Counted from the first letter of the stretch, positions 23,201 through 35,533 are shown. The stretch is DNA of 64,000 nt from Portulaca oleracea (GCA_029582165.1 CM055883.1:23214001-23278000), one strand, 5' to 3'. The notes: a model not told the origin generated them from the sequence alone. Numbers and translations: made by a program.

Positions 23201-26200
23201 TGAGTTAAATGGAATGATGTGTGTCGTCCTAAAATCGAGGGTGGTCTTTGTATTAGAGATCTTCTCGAAATGAATGAAGAACTTAAAGATAAATTAGGGT
23301 TGAATATTTGCTACTGAAGAGGATGCTTGAGAAAGTTGATTGTGATTAAGTATGGAATTCAAAGCCATGGTTGGTGGAGTAAGAAGACTGCTCTTTCTTG
23401 CCCACGGGGTTGGTTGTTGGAACTCTTTATGGGTAGTTATGATAAGGTTTCGTCTTTGGTGCACTTTAAAATGGACAAGGGGGCTAACGTTTTGTTTTGG
23501 CATGGTGCGCTGTGGATATCTATCTCTGAAGGCTTAATTTTCGGATTTTTTTTAATATGGCACAACAGAAAGAGGCGTCTCTGATGTCTTAGCCATTGGA
23601 ACTTAACTTTCTTAACAAGCCTGAATGATTAGGAAGAGGAAAATGTGCTCAATCTGTGGGCTTTATTGTCTAGTGTAAGGTATCTCTTGAAGGTAATAAT
23701 GAAATCCTTTGGTCTGTTTACTCTAGTGGGCATCCTTTTTCACTCAGAAATGTTTAAGGAGTTGCTTAAGCGACATTTTCCACATTAGGCTATTTGAAAG
23801 TCTAAAGCTGCCACTAAAGCTTATTTTCTTGCTTGGGCAGCCGCCAAAGGAAAGATACCAACCAATCACATGCTTAAAAGGAAATACTGGCTAGTAGGTG
23901 CTCATTGTGTGGGGAGGAGGGAGAGTCCATTAACCACCTCTTTATTCACTGTACGGTCTGCACCCTTTGGCATTTGGCGTTTGCTTTAGGGTTCGTTAGG
24001 TGGCTACCTCTAGGTTTGAGAGATGTTTTAGTGGCATGGAGAACAAGATTGAAGAGTTAGGTTATTAGTGTGCAGAATTTGGTTCATTTGACCATTTGGT
24101 GGTGTACATGCAAGGAAAGAAATTCGCTGATTTTTGAGGACAAGGCTAGGCTGCTTAATGCTTTCAAACTTTATTTTTTGAGAACATTGTGTAGTTGGTG
24201 GTAAGGTGTACATCATGTTAAAGAGTTTACTATTTTGGATTCTGTGGATGAGATTAGTGTAGATTGCACTACATAGATTTTCTTATGTCATTGGGGAACC
24301 TTAATTTGAAATCGAAAATCTAAGAGCTGTTCATACATTCATAGTCAAGAGTCGGTGCGCCATCCCTATTATCGTGTCCTTGAGACTGAACTAACACACA
24401 CTTCTTTGCCTAGAGTTTGGTCTGGGTTCTGCTTCTGCCCCTCCTGAATCTTCCATCTTCATCCAACTACAAGGTCATGGCCAAAGCTGACAATCGATAA
24501 GTGGCAGTCATAGTAAAGTTTACAAGTCATTTTCGCCTATTTTGACCAAGAAACTGAAAGAAAGTGAAGAAGAAAAAAAAATGTTGAAATAGAAAAACCT
24601 TCCAAAGTCCTGCAGCGTTCCATTCTATCCAGTAATAGGTTTCCGTAGATACATCTATTTAATTTAACAAAATTATTTATTTTAAAATCTATCTATCCAT
24701 CTATCCAAAAAGTAAATCGGGTATACAAGTAAAAAAAAATAAAATATCAGTTATGTGTGATGAGGAAAGCCCCTTTCATGTATTTTTTTCGGGTTCAATT
24801 TTTTTGAATTTCTTTTCAGTCCATAGATTTCATGAAATTGTAATAGGTAGGCTGCAATGAATTTCGAGATTTGGAACTCTTTCTAGCTTCCCCACTTAGA
24901 ATGGACTACATATGCATCTGAGCCCTTCATCTTTGGAAAATATAGGTATGAGGATGCTGAGGCTGACTACAACAAGTGTTTGGAACTCAAACCTGGTAAC
25001 ACAGTTGTCGAAAAAGAGCTTTCTCAGCTATATCAGGCTCGAAGTGCTCTGCAGACAGCTTCAGATCTATTTGATTCCGGAGATTTTGAGAGGGCATTGG
25101 AATATATTCAAAAAGTTGTGCTTGTTTTTTCCCCTTCCTGCTCAAAGGTAGCGTTTTTAATCTGTTTTGTATCTGTTGTTTATCTTAACCTGTAAGTAGG
25201 AGCTTCATACAATAGTTGCAGACTTGCAAGGTATCTTAAAGAAATCTTGGCATAATTCTACAGGCCAAAATACTGAAGGTTAAGTTGTTGCTAGCAACAA
25301 AAGATTATTCTGGTGTTATTGCTGAGACTGGTTATATTCTCAAAGAAGATGAGAATGACCTGGATGCCTTGCTAGTCAGAGGTCGTGCCTATTATTATTT
25401 GGCTGATCATGATGTTGCTATGAGGTTGGTTTGGAGAATACTCACTTCATATTATCATTGTTATTATTATTATTATGTATTATTTATTATTATTATTATT
25501 ATTATTATTGTGATTATGACTAATATTCAGGTGTGTTATTATCGTGATTATTATTATTGTTATTATTATTGTTATTGTTATTGTTGTTGTTGCTGTTGTT
25601 GTTTTTGTGTTGTTGTTGTTGCTTGGTGCTATAATTATTCCTTTTTCCATGTCCAACTCAAGGCATTATCAAAAAGGACTTCGATTGGACCCAGAGCATA
25701 GTGAACTTAAAAAAGCATATTTTGGGTTGAAGAATTTGCTAAAGAAAACAAAGAGTGTAAGTTTCTTGAACATTTTCTGGCTTCCCTGTCTCTCTTTCTC
25801 TCTTTATTGAGTACTTTGCTGTCTATGCTTCTCTGTTGCGTTCTCTCACCTCCCTGCTTTTTTTTTTAATTATAAAAAATGGGTGTGGATGGTTTTTTTT
25901 TTATTTTTTTTTTTTTGGGGGTGAGGTTCTTCAGTGGATGGTGGTTATCTACAGCTGAAACAAAAGAACTTAATTATCCACAAAATCTGCAATATTAAAT
26001 TATAATGGTGGAGTACTTCACCCCAAACACAGGCTTTGATCGGATTGTCTTCAATGCACCACTGAACAAGTCTTTTTAACTCAAAAGGACTTTTGTTTGC
26101 ATCTTGCCAAATGCACCTAATATCACGTGGGATTTAATTTGGCACTCTTCTCTCTAGGTTTCCTACTAGGAAATACTTTTTCCTTTTTTCTCTACCAAAA

Positions 26201-28576
26201 AGAGACTCGGAAGTTTTTATTTTTCGTTCACACAATCTTCTTCAGTTTTGCCCAAGTTTGATTCTATAGGTCAACTGGTGAGCTCATTTCCATTATAATA
26301 TGTGACAATTAGGCACCATTACCCTTTTCTTGTTACTGCACGAAGGTTGCATGGTATATGCTGAATGTCCTTTGCGTATTTTCTTCCCTATGATTGGTTT
26401 TGCCATGATTATTACTTATTTATTCTTTTCAACAGGCAGAAGATAATGTAGAGAAGGGTAAACTGCGTGTCGCAGTTGAGGACTATAAAGCAGCTCTTGC
26501 CATGGATCCTGCTCATCTTGCACATAATGTACATCTTCATCTCGGCTTATGCAAGGTGTTGGTAAAGCTGGGAAGGGGAAAGGATGCTTTAACTAATTGC
26601 ACAGAAGCCCTAAATATTGATGGGGAGCTTACCGAAGCTTTAGTTCAGGTTTGTAAATAATTTTGACTGTCATGTCTTTTTCTTATGGGCTTAGAAATAT
26701 GGCATTCTTCAGTGAAAGAAAATATACACTTGAATCGCTTGATGATAATGTGTCATTTACAGAGAGGTGAAGCAAAGTTACTAACTGAAGATTGGGAGGG
26801 AGCTGTGGAAGATATGAAAGCTGCAGCTCAAAAGTCACCCCAGGTTGGCCGCATTTGATGCTTTTCACCGACTTCATTAACTTTATGGCATTAACTACTT
26901 ATTTTATTTACTTTTATTTTTTCCTTTGAACTTTGGGAAGCTTAATCTACATGTTTCTACACCTGAGGTCATCAACAAATTTGTGCTTTTTTTTTTTTAT
27001 CTAACACCAGCTTTTGGGGAAGCAAGTCTAAAACCCTACTCAGGCGTGTTCACAATACTTTATTCACTTTAGGATCACTACCAATTTCACTAAACTTTTT
27101 GCAGTTTCCATTTCTGCTTGATAATCTTCGTAATGAAGTAGATTGGAGAAAGCATTTTAATTCTTTTTAAGAGAAAGAAAACTCAGCTGAAGTTGTAAGA
27201 AATGTATCGAAACACGACCATATAATCAGAAAGATTGTGTGTTTTGGCTTTCATGCTTTGCCTTTCATATCTGGAAAAAGAAACACATTTGTTTAAGTAT
27301 ATAAATTTCTCGTGAAATAAAAATTTCATTGCTTGCATTCTTGTTCTTGCCAAAATTTGTTTATGCTGAATTGATTTCTCCCAAATACTAGGACATGAGC
27401 ATCCGGGAAGCACTAATGCGGGCGGAGAAAGCCTTGAAGTTGAGCAAACGTAAAGATTGGTACAAGATTCTTGGTGTTTCAAAATCTGCATCTTTTGTAG
27501 AGATAAAGCGTGCGTATAAGAAACTTGCTTTGAAGTGGCATCCCGATAAAAATGCTGATAATAGAGAGGAAGCAGAGAACCAATTCCGTGAAATCGCAGC
27601 CGCTTACGAGGTACGTTCATTTTTGCCAAGTTGTTTTTGCACGCACACGCACACGCACACGTTTGTGTGCCAAGTTGTTTTTGCACTCACACTTGCACAC
27701 ACGCACACATTTGTGTGCAGGTGATCGCGGCCCCCGAGTGTATATGTATGTATGTATGTAGCAGGACTTTTGGGGTATTGGACATGGATATATATATACA
27801 TATGTGTGTGTGTGCGCGCGCGCGCGTGTGCGTGTGACTTTTGGGGTATGTCTGTGTGAACGCGAGTGCACCCGTCCATCCCCAATATTTTGGTCAAATA
27901 TTGGGAGGATAAAATTTTAAGTCAAGTTCATTTGTTACTCATTTTTGTCAAATGAAGTCTCACTGTTTTAACTATATAAAGAATAACAACAGCAGTTCTG
28001 GGACATCCACAATAGAAAATTTTGACAACGGTGGGGCACACTCACACATGTAAACAACACACAATCCTCTGAAGAAAGATAGTCCTGCCTAGGAAATGAA
28101 AGTTCAAGGGAGCTTCTTTTGTTGCACTGTCTTGCTTTATTTTTGGAGAGAAAAACCATAATAATATGTAGTAACGGTTAAAATTATTGTAATGGACAAT
28201 CATTTTTGGACGAAGGGACTATTGTATACATGATGAAGATACCATTGTCCAAAATTGTGGGATGATACCATTAATCAGTATTTGGTTGTATTAATTTTGC
28301 TAGTTCCAAGTAGGCTATTTTGGATATGCATATCATTGAATTCAGGAACTGATGTTGGTATTATAATGGCAGATTCTGAGCGATGAAGAAAAGCGTGGAA
28401 GATATGATAGAGGGGAGGATGAAGATGGGATGGGGATGGGTGGTGGAGGTGGAGGTGGAGGTGGAGGTGGATATGGATTTGGAGGATTTGATCCCTTTGG
28501 TGGTGGGGGCCAACAGTATACATTCCACTTTGAAGGAGGCTTTCCTGGAGGTGGTTTTGGTGGCTTTCATTTCTAA
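17272..28576 (+). CDS. P58IPK: P58IPK-type ER co-chaperone (DnaJ with TPR array, DNAJC3 homologue), nine exons
   Basis: Exons read from GT/AG sites with consistent phase: 17272-17368, 18491-18656, 24946-25147, 25264-25424, 25663-25756, 26436-26648, 26763-26843, 27392-27610 and 28373-28576 (stop TAA). They join to 478 codons, the length expected for plant P58IPK. Residues 1-32 form a hydrophobic signal sequence ([14 protein letters not shown]…). TPR units fill about 36-335. The J domain spans about 358-425 with HPD at 388-390, followed by a Gly/Phe-rich tail ending in FGGFHF. Family members act as HSP40 partners of BiP in the ER lumen and bind unfolded clients through the TPRs. The start at 17272 is preferred over the in-frame ATG at 17209 because it puts the signal sequence at the N-terminus. 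All exons are intact, so the gene is probably functional. Confidence 0.93.
17369..18490 (+). other. Intron 1 of the P58IPK-type gene
   Basis: It is a phase-1 intron, with GT at 17369 and AG at 18489-18490. It joins the signal-sequence exon to the first TPR exon. No inserted element was recognised. Confidence 0.9.
20036..20053. repeat. GTTT repeat and poly(T) tract in intron 2
   Basis: Three to four GTTT units pass into an uninterrupted T run. It could be the reverse-strand tail of a retroposed sequence, but no body was identified. Confidence 0.6.
20440..20810. mobile_element. Fold-back (MITE-like) element in intron 2
   Basis: The arm at about 20448-20518 (GGGTGAGGGTAATAGTAAGCC … CCATTGGATTT) is matched in reverse complement at about 20733-20805 (AAATCCAAGG … GGCTTACTATTACCTCAACTCC). 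The arms are about 70 bp with roughly 80-85 percent match by eye. The loop of about 210 bp holds a 30-bp tandem repeat. No transposase is present. Ends and target duplication were not fixed. Confidence 0.75.
20541..20660. repeat. 30-bp tandem repeat in the loop of the fold-back element
   Basis: CAATCCAACA-type unit starts recur at exactly 20541, 20571, 20601 and 20631. Each is followed by a variable TA(C/T)GATAGT part. The exact 30-bp period over four units with substitutions but no length change is clear. Confidence 0.8.
21890..24290 (+). pseudogene. Decayed L1-type LINE ORF2 in intron 2
   Basis: The translation, broken by many stops, shows plant LINE landmarks in order. These are [14 protein letters not shown], then [30 protein letters not shown] and [24 protein letters not shown] follows (the YADD-equivalent catalytic motif, at about 22750-22795), then GLRVNLSKS and LGLYLG. 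A C-terminal zinc-finger-like segment [18 protein letters not shown] lies at about 23900-23955. It runs in the same direction as the host gene. The 5' end appears truncated and no poly(A) or target duplication was found. Confidence 0.85.
25457..25622. repeat. (ATT)n / (GTT)n-rich microsatellite in intron 4
   Basis: TTA and TTG triplets dominate for about 165 bp in the middle of the short intron 4 (25425-25662). It lies directly before the pyrimidine tract and acceptor of exon 5. Confidence 0.9.
27636..27840. repeat. (CA)n/(TG)n-rich stretch at the start of intron 8
   Basis: CACACG and TGTGTG blocks, with a short duplication of the 'TGCCAAGTTGTTTTTGCA' block, follow 25 bp after the exon 8 donor. 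The GTGTGTGTGCGCGCGCGCG run at about 27803-27830 is alternating purine-pyrimidine. Confidence 0.85.
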
Positions 28577-28880
28577 CGCATGCATGTCCAGCTCTTCTTG
28601 GCCCTTTTTACAAACCAAGTCACGGTTTAGCTTTATCTGATTCCTTGCCTCTCAACTCATACCTAACCAAGTTTTGGTATTATTGAATGCTTCAACCTCC
28701 TCCTGGTCTTGGGAGCAGCCAGCTAAGCTTGTTTTATTGAAAGAAAGAACGAAAGAAAGAAAGAAATGCCAGACAGCTTCTCGAAGTTCATATTTGTCCA
28801 TATCTACAGAAAAAGACATAGGAGTCGCTACATTCTCTGTCTAGTCTAATGTAATGTATTCTTATCTTTTTGGATTAAAA
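28577..28880 (+). other. Probable 3' untranslated region of the P58IPK-type gene
   Basis: It follows the stop codon. A GAAAGAAAGAAAGAAA run lies at about 28740-28765. AATGTAATGTATT at about 28849 is a plausible plant near-upstream polyadenylation region. The transcript end is not determinable from the sequence alone. Confidence 0.4.
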
Positions 28881-30510
28881 AGATTATTTTTGACAGTGAT
28901 GGATACAGTCGCGACAATAAGTTGGAGGTCAAAGGTTTTTTTTTTTTTTTTTTTTTTCCAGACAGATTCGAGGATAGCAAATGTGACCCGTTAGATTATT
29001 GAAGCGTGCTTTGTATTTTATTTTTCTCTACTTATAAAATAGAATTAGATCTGGTTTTCTTGGCCTCACAACTGGCCCATGTAGAATTCAAGATCTCTTA
29101 CCAACCACAAGTCACAAGATTTGATTGGTGAATTGGGAGCAGAATGAATCTATGTACCCTTACAACATGGAAAGGCTTCGAGTGTCTGACAAGTCGCCAA
29201 TGATGGGTGTTTCGTAGATTAGTTTTATATAAATGCCATCGTATGTTCGGGTGCAATCTTCCTTCTGTGCACCCACTGCAGCTTTTCAAATTATAATTAA
29301 TTAATTTGCATTAGGATGTATTTATAGTGTTTGTCAATCATTTTTTTTGAAGTATCTTTGTTTACAAAAATGATAAAATATATTTTCTAACTGCATTTAT
29401 TTACAAAAATTTAAAAATTATTCTTCAAAGTATGTTTATTAAGCTAAAATCTAGAGTTGAGATATTTTTTTTTTGTAAAAATTAAACATTCTTCATTGTT
29501 AAGTAGACCTCTTTTATCAGTTACTAGTTTTGCTAGCGCGGGCGAACCTGACAATCATAACTGTGCATTTAGTAGAATAATACACTAGCCTTAACCTGAA
29601 TCCAAATGATACATTAAGCTTGAAATAGGGGACAATGTAGCCTTTTGAGCATTGTTGCATTGTGCTTGGTACAAGAAGAGACAATACTTTTCTCTATATT
29701 ATCTATGATGAGAGCTTGTACGGATTATTCACAATAAACGTTACAAAGCAAAAATTGCAAGGTGCTTCGGTGGTTTTCAAAACTAATTTCAAGCTCGTTG
29801 AGTAGCTGTCACACACACACACACATAAGTGTACCAATACAAGCAACGATCGCTAAGTTTCAGCCAAAAAGAAAGACAACTACAAAGAAGTCAAGTTAAC
29901 TCTTTTTTGAAGTCATTCAGTTTAACCTTCAATGTTTTCCTGGGCATACTGACACTTAGAGAAGCAAAACTCGCATTATAGAATGAACAAAACTAAGTTC
30001 GATGTAAGGAATAGTTTCAAGGGGTCATTAGTTAGTAACTTAATACATATCTTAGTCCTAAGCTATTGCAGAAATATATAAGATTCCAATAGTCAAACTA
30101 ATTCTTATTGAGAAAGATATCATTTCAATTTATTCCCCTTTTTTATGTGAGATTTTTAATTTTCATGCTACATTTAGTCAGATCAAATATGTTATTAGCT
30201 TGAAAGACCAAAGCAAAGAATCCCATTATGGGAGGTGAGGTAACAATTATTTAGATAAAATAAAAACCTCAATACTTCAAGAGTAATAGCCAATGACAAG
30301 CTTGATGACTGCCATTTATCCTTTACCTATACCATGCTCTAGAGTAATCATAAGCTCTAACGTGTAACAAGGGATAGCTCCAATAGTAACTAAAGTCTTT
30401 TTCAAGGCAGAAGAAACTTGACATCAAACCAATAATATTAAAGCATATCCAGTAGATATTCAATTGAATCCTTCCCCAAGCATTGACTTGGAGATAGAGG
30501 TAGGAGTAAT
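28881..30510. other. Intergenic DNA without a recognised gene
   Basis: It has a T run at about 28938-28958 and a short (CA)n at 29810-29825. Nothing with coding or element structure was recognised. Confidence 0.5.
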
Positions 30511-30700
30511 TAACCTCATAAAAAGAAATGAGATTGATGCGATTCAAAAGGTGTTGGAAAGCTTATGACGACCTTGGCTGAATTAACTCAACTTCAAACG
30601 ACCATAATTCTTTCATTCGGACTCCGATTGATGCGATTCAAAAGGTGTTGGAAAGCTTATGATGTATAATTTAACCTCATAAAAAGAAATGAGACCAATG
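30511..30700 (-). repeat. Tandem duplication containing an LTR-type 'atcataactc' box
   Basis: ATGCGATTCAAAAGGTG (within GATTGATGCG…) occurs at 30535 and again at 30629. AACCTCATAAAAAGAAATGA flanks at about 30512 and 30671. Between them, ACTTCAAACGACCATAATTC and TTCGGACTCCG resemble the U3 box found in reverse at 44795-44935. It is probably a scrap of an LTR. Confidence 0.5.
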
Positions 30701-31074
30701 AGACTTGTATAAAAAAATGCGATTGAAAAGGTGAGCACATGTATGTGGAAAGAGTTGAAAATGAAGGTTTCTGAGGTGGAAATGATGGGAAATGAGAGGC
30801 TTTTCGTGAGGGGCTTAGAAATGGAAGGGAACATGATATTTTACAGATTGAGTATGTATGCTAAGTTCTCAACCTCACTCACGTCCTAGTCTAGATAATA
30901 AAAAGTTACAATATACAAAACCGTGACAAAATCCGATGTCTACATTAGTACTAGGCAACATCAAATCAAGGCCCTAGTGTTTGCAACTTATTTAGCTTTA
31001 TTAAACATCAAAATGAAAGATAAAAACATAATATTATTCATTAAAATGATAATAATAGTAAAAAGGATGATTTT

Positions 31075-31480
31075 TAAGGATTATACTTCAAAAGGGGTGG
31101 ATGGCTGGTTGAGGAGGTGACTTGGACGGCGTTGGGGGTCCTCAGCGGCGCGATGGTCGTCGGCGTCATCGTATGGGTGGAGCTCGTGGCTGGGCTTGAG
31201 CAGATAGTAGCAGCATCTACTGCTCTTCGCTGCTGGGTTGATGGCGTCGGGAAGAAAGGCGGTTGGTTAGGTGGTGTCACGACAGCTAGAAGGTGGTGAA
31301 ACAGTGGTTAGCTGGTAGTAGTGCTCAAAGTTGAGGCTGGCAGAGAGTTTGAGATAGGGGGGTTTTGATGAGTTATCAAAGAAAAAAACAAGGGAAGGGT
31401 CGAGGTTTTGATGATGGGGGAGGGGGGGGGGGAGAGAGAGATATATGCCATGGGAGATTTGAGGGGGGGGGGATTTGAAT
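31075..31480. other. GC-rich, G-run-containing stretch without a recognised gene
   Basis: Purine runs, including a G run at about 31422-31432 and an (AG)n, mark it. Open frames here have skewed, repetitive composition and no recognisable domain. Confidence 0.4.
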
Positions 31481-31489
31481 TTTTTTTTT

Positions 31490-32075
31490 TAAAAAAAATA
31501 CTAGGGTCCAGGGTTAGTTATTATAGTGGGTATTAATACCCATTAGAAGAACAATTAAAACCCCAAAATAATTTTTAATCCAGCTAGAAATTAGCTAAAT
31601 AAATTTAACAATTAGGTTTTCAAAATCTGAAATAGTTTCACAAAATTTAACTAATAAAAATACCCATAATAAATAATAAGATTGATACTAGTTAATCACG
31701 TGAAAATCACCAAAATGCCCTTAAACTCATGCAACGCCCCCATGCACAATAGAAAGGACTATTTAAACCCCGATGGTCACACAACGATCCAACGAGCTCA
31801 AGTGTTAATAGAATAAATTCGCCGGTTAAATTCAATTATCATAAAACATAACGGTAAACAAATTCAAAAATTTCGGGGTTTTACAAATAACACGTAAAAT
31901 TACCAAATTACCCATCTCCCAAAACCTTATTAGTCAATCATTCGATCCTACGTGCTAGGGTCTAATAGAATAACATGTGATAATTAACTTAATTAAGAAA
32001 GAACGTAAATAGAAACTTATTAGTAATCAACAAGAAATAATTGTAAGCATCTTGGATCTTTTGGGTTTTACATCA
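31490..32075 (-). mobile_element. Tekay/Del-like LTR remnant, minus strand
   Basis: On the minus strand it begins TGATGTAAAACCC. The adjoining internal bases GTTTCAAGGAAGAAACTTCT and TTTAAGAGGGAAA (32076-32110) match the 3' end of the element at 62020-62055. That GTTTCxAGGACGAAACT–polypurine–TGATGTAAAACCCC junction is typical of Tekay-type chromoviruses. The far LTR boundary is not clear. Confidence 0.55.
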
Positions 32076-32275
32076 TTTCCCTCTTAAAAGAAGTTTCTTC
32101 CTTGAAACATAAGACAAAAGGACTGTAGACACCGGGATTTGCACCGACACAATCCCAACTCGTCAAAGTTCAGCAAGTCAATTGGGCCGAACACCAAAAT
32201 TGGTCATTGGGCCCATGGAATCAGCAGTGCAGCAGTGCAGGCCCAACAAATCAAAACAGGCCATACAGTATAATA

Positions 32276-32550
32276 AAACCCGCGGGGGTTTTAACAAAAA
32301 GAAGCTGCCCAAAACTAGAGCAAGCCCAAGACGCGCCTCCGGCCCAGGTGACAAAACCCGCAGGGGATTTAAGCTATGCAGAACGCGTCGTTTCAAGCCG
32401 GCCATGTCAGCGATCCATGTGAGATAATTTAAAACCTGCGGGGGTTTTAATTCCAGAAGCTGGCGCCAAAAGCAATCCATGCAAACCCCTTGATTTTAGC
32501 CCATGTGCGATTGACCTCCCTTAACCTGCCAAAACCCGCGGGGGTTATAT
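32276..32550 (+). repeat. Array of AAAACCC-GC-GGGGGTTTT dyads upstream of an LTR TATA box
   Basis: Four units spaced about 70-100 bp apart differ by one to four bases from each other. Two weaker units (ATAAAACC…GAGTTTTAT at about 33335, AAAACCCCGCGAGTTTT at about 33411) lie in the downstream leader. Confidence 0.7.
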
Positions 32551-32626
32551 GATTGCATGGATAGAGGGGCATGATTGTTGGGGTATGTTCCCTACATTTT
32601 CCCTCCTAAAACCTCATCTCTTCACC

Positions 32627-32634
32627 TATAAATA
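32627..32634 (+). promoter_or_regulatory. LTR TATA box
   Basis: CCTATAAATACCCC has the same form as the boxes at 1917, 37738 and 39092. Confidence 0.65.
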
Positions 32635-33191
32635 CCCCCTCATAATCACTCCCATTGGATCATCTACTACCACCATACTACCAAAACTCTCTCTCAAAAT
32701 CCTTCGTAAGTCCATGCTCTCTTAAGCCTCTTTTCCCTATAATCATTCATCCACTATTATTATCCATCCATTTCATCCATAATCCAAGTCCTATCCTACC
32801 ATACCCACAACTCCATTTCATCCAAGCGCTGCTCCAAGGATTCGTCAAGAGAAGTTCGGCCCATCCATTGCCATACCAATACTTTTAGTGAGGTTTGAGC
32901 ATCTTTTATTTCAATCATGTAACTATATTCGTTTATCGCTTTACATACGCTCTATTTTGTAAAACATCTCTTTCTGCATTTGCATGTTCGGAATATAACT
33001 TCGTGAAATTAATTAAAACTTCTCCCGCTCTCTTTCATTTCAATATTGATTTTAATAGAGTCTATTTTCTAACAGGCGAATTCGAGAGTTCTTATAATTC
33101 TCGGATTCGCTACCTTACTCCCGTACTTAGAAATCTGGTTTTGTAGACCGGAGTTATTTTGTTTTACGGTTTGCCGGTCTCCTTAAATCGG

Positions 33192-33653
33192 CTGGTGACT
33201 CTTTAATTCTTTTATAACCCGTTTAATTGTTTAAAATACATGAATTTGCACTTAAGTAATTAAAAAATGGTCTAACGTTTTCTTCTCACCAATCCAAGGT
33301 TAAAACAGAGAGAAAACGGGCCAGAAACTAATAAAACCTATGCGAGTTTTATCAGTTTCATCCCCTTTTCTCTGGACCAGGGAAATAAACGGCCCAGTCC
33401 AGGGACCATCAAAACCCCGCGAGTTTTGACAGCTTTTGGCGGCCCGTTTGCTTCCACTTGGGTCTGGATCTGGTGTTTGGGCCGAGTTTAAATCATTTTT
33501 TAAAACATTTTGGTGCAATCTCGAGTATTTAAATAACAAAAAAACGGATTTATAAATAAATAAAGTCTCATCACCCCGAAAACGAATTTCGAAAATAAAA
33601 ATATCCTTATTTAAAGATTAAACAACCTTAATCGACTCCTGATCATTGAGTAG
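33192..33653 (+). mobile_element. Leader of the + strand element, interrupted by a solo LTR
   Basis: This sequence is related to 2455-2880, including ATATCCTTATTTAAAGATTAAACAACCTTAATCG. It breaks at AGTAG (33649-33653), where the solo LTR was inserted, and resumes at 34882. Confidence 0.6.
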
Positions 33654-34881
33654 TGTTCGGTTGTAATTTTTGTGGTTTTAAGTTAGGGTTGTCGGTCCAC
33701 AGGGATGGGTGTTAGGTTTGATTTAGGTAATCGGTTTGTATACAAGGGTTTTTCTCAATGCGGAAAGCAGTAGATTATGTAAATAAAGCAATGAACTAAC
33801 CTAAACATGATAATAATTAAGAAAGCAGTAAAGATGAAAGCAATTAAAAGCATGAAATTAAGAAAGCAATAAAACTAAGACTAATTAATGAATTAGGAAC
33901 AAGAAATTATACCTTTGATGATCTAAACTTTCACTAATCTTCAATCTACTTGGATTTCTCCCGAACAAACAAGAAATCGTGAATTGGATTACTAAGAATC
34001 CCCAAATCCCCACTTAAGAGTGGAATTTGTGACCTTAATCCCCTTTTCACTAAAAGTTGGATTGGATGTTTTTGGCTAACACTATGAACTTTCAAAGGCA
34101 AAATTAAATGAAATCTAAGCATAAGATGATGAAGATAAAGGAAGGTTGAAAATTACTTGAAGAAAGTTGATTACATTCAAGAATCTCAAGAACTTGGAGA
34201 ACAAGACAAGAGAAAACCCTTAGAGAGAGAAAATAAAGCTTAATTAAGAAAGCATAAAAACCCTAATTACCAACTAAAAACTTCTAATTCCCTTGCCAAA
34301 GAGTCATGCTAATACTCTTATAATACCTAAGTTAGTTTCACAAAGCGCAAGACTTCATTTCGGTATGCAGAAATTGGAGTTGGCTCGGCGAGCAGAATCA
34401 CCTTTCGAGCGGCGAGCGTGCATTCGCGTGTCCCTCGTTCTTCGGCAGCTTCTCCTCGGCAGCTCAGAAGCTCAGCTCGGCCGAGCAGGGCCCTTGCTCG
34501 GGCGAGCTGGCTCTCTGGTCCTTCACTGCCTTAGCCAAATTTTCCGACCTTTTCCTAGTTGATGCGGAAGCATGGCTCGTAGAGCCAATATGTTGCTCGG
34601 TCGAGCGGACATACATCTCACCTCCTCTTGGCTCAAATTTAATCGACCATTTTTTCTACTTTCGGGGCGCTCGGGCGAGCCAACATTCTGCTCGGTCGAG
34701 CAGACCTTCTGTCTCACCCCCTGATTTGGCAAGTTTTTGCTCCGTTTTGGCGCCTTTTTAGATCACTTTCTTATTTTCCTACAAAACTACAAAAATCTCA
34801 TAACTCGAATAACACACGGGATTAGAACATATAAAAACTCCCTAATAAAGAGAAGAATTCGGTTCGAAACGAGACCGAACA
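33654..34881 (-). mobile_element. Solo LTR of the Athila-like family X, with TSD AGTAG
   Basis: It starts TGTTCGG and ends CCGAACA, a perfect 7-bp terminal inversion, over 1228 bp. AGTAG is present at 33649-33653 and 34882-34886. It is nearly identical to the LTR at 48762-49986. Compared with the other two copies it shows a cluster of small deletions around 34290-34450, mostly in the GCTCGGGCGAGC region. The orientation is inferred from the paired copy, which abuts a minus-strand primer site. Confidence 0.92.
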
Positions 34882-35533
34882 AGTAGCGCATCCGAAAGTA
34901 TTTCCACTAAACGGAGACGATTTTCCGGATCCTACAAGGACTTAGACAAAGAATTTTGGAATATGAATTTTCGGGGTTTTACATCCTCATTTTCGTTACT
35001 CTCAAATAGGAGCAAGGCTAAGACTTCCTTCCCATTAAGCTTTTTGTACCTGTGTTTCACTCATGTGTTTAGGCTTCTCACTTCCCACCTCAAACTTGGC
35101 AGGGAGTATTTGATGTGGTGCTAAAGGAAAAAGAGTCACCCTCTGTTGGGCATGGTTTAAGGAGTAGGTATTTTCTAGTCCATCATTCATAACATGCTTA
35201 TCAAATTGTCATGATCTACCCAAAAGTATATGATATCCATTCATGGGACAACATCACACAATATAGAACTGAACTAATGGAAAAAAGAGACAAGGACTTG
35301 CTTGGATACCTTAACATCACCATGATCATTGAGGAACTTGAGAGAATAAGGTCGTGGGTGTAGAATGGTGGGTAAGCTACGCTTCTAAACGATGTGTATA
35401 AATACTACATTTATTGAACTCCCTTTATAAATGATAAGGTTAAAAACATTGATCCCAACGGTGCATCTTGAATAAAAGATCATCTCCCTTTGAGCCTTGT
35501 TAAGAGGAGCTTTAGGAGTGAGTTATAGCCTCA

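Larger units (their letters stand above)
18657..24945 (+). other. Intron 2 of the P58IPK-type gene (6.3 kb, transposon-loaded)
   Basis: It is a phase-2 intron splitting an Arg codon (AG|G) between LRHLC-R and YEDAEADY. It carries a T-rich tract, a fold-back element and a decayed LINE in the sense orientation. Splice sites at both ends look normal. Confidence 0.88.
32124..33191 (+). mobile_element. LTR (5' position, + strand) with CCCGCGGG-type dyads
   Basis: It starts TGTAGACACCGGG and ends before TGGTGACTCT at 33193, a mutated form of the TGGCGACTCC primer site. TATAAATA is at 32627-32634. Four copies of AAAACCCGCGGGGGTTTT or a variant lie upstream at about 32276, 32344, 32430 and 32530. 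It is related to the LTR at 1612-2452 in its last 200 bp. Confidence 0.65.

Noticed and set aside
27183..27686. 167-codon minus-strand open frame
   Set aside because: It overlaps exon 8 of the chaperone gene on the opposite strand and has no recognisable domain.
27604..27897. His/Thr/Ala-rich minus-strand frames
   Set aside because: They are shadows of the CA/TG-rich start of intron 8 in the chaperone gene.
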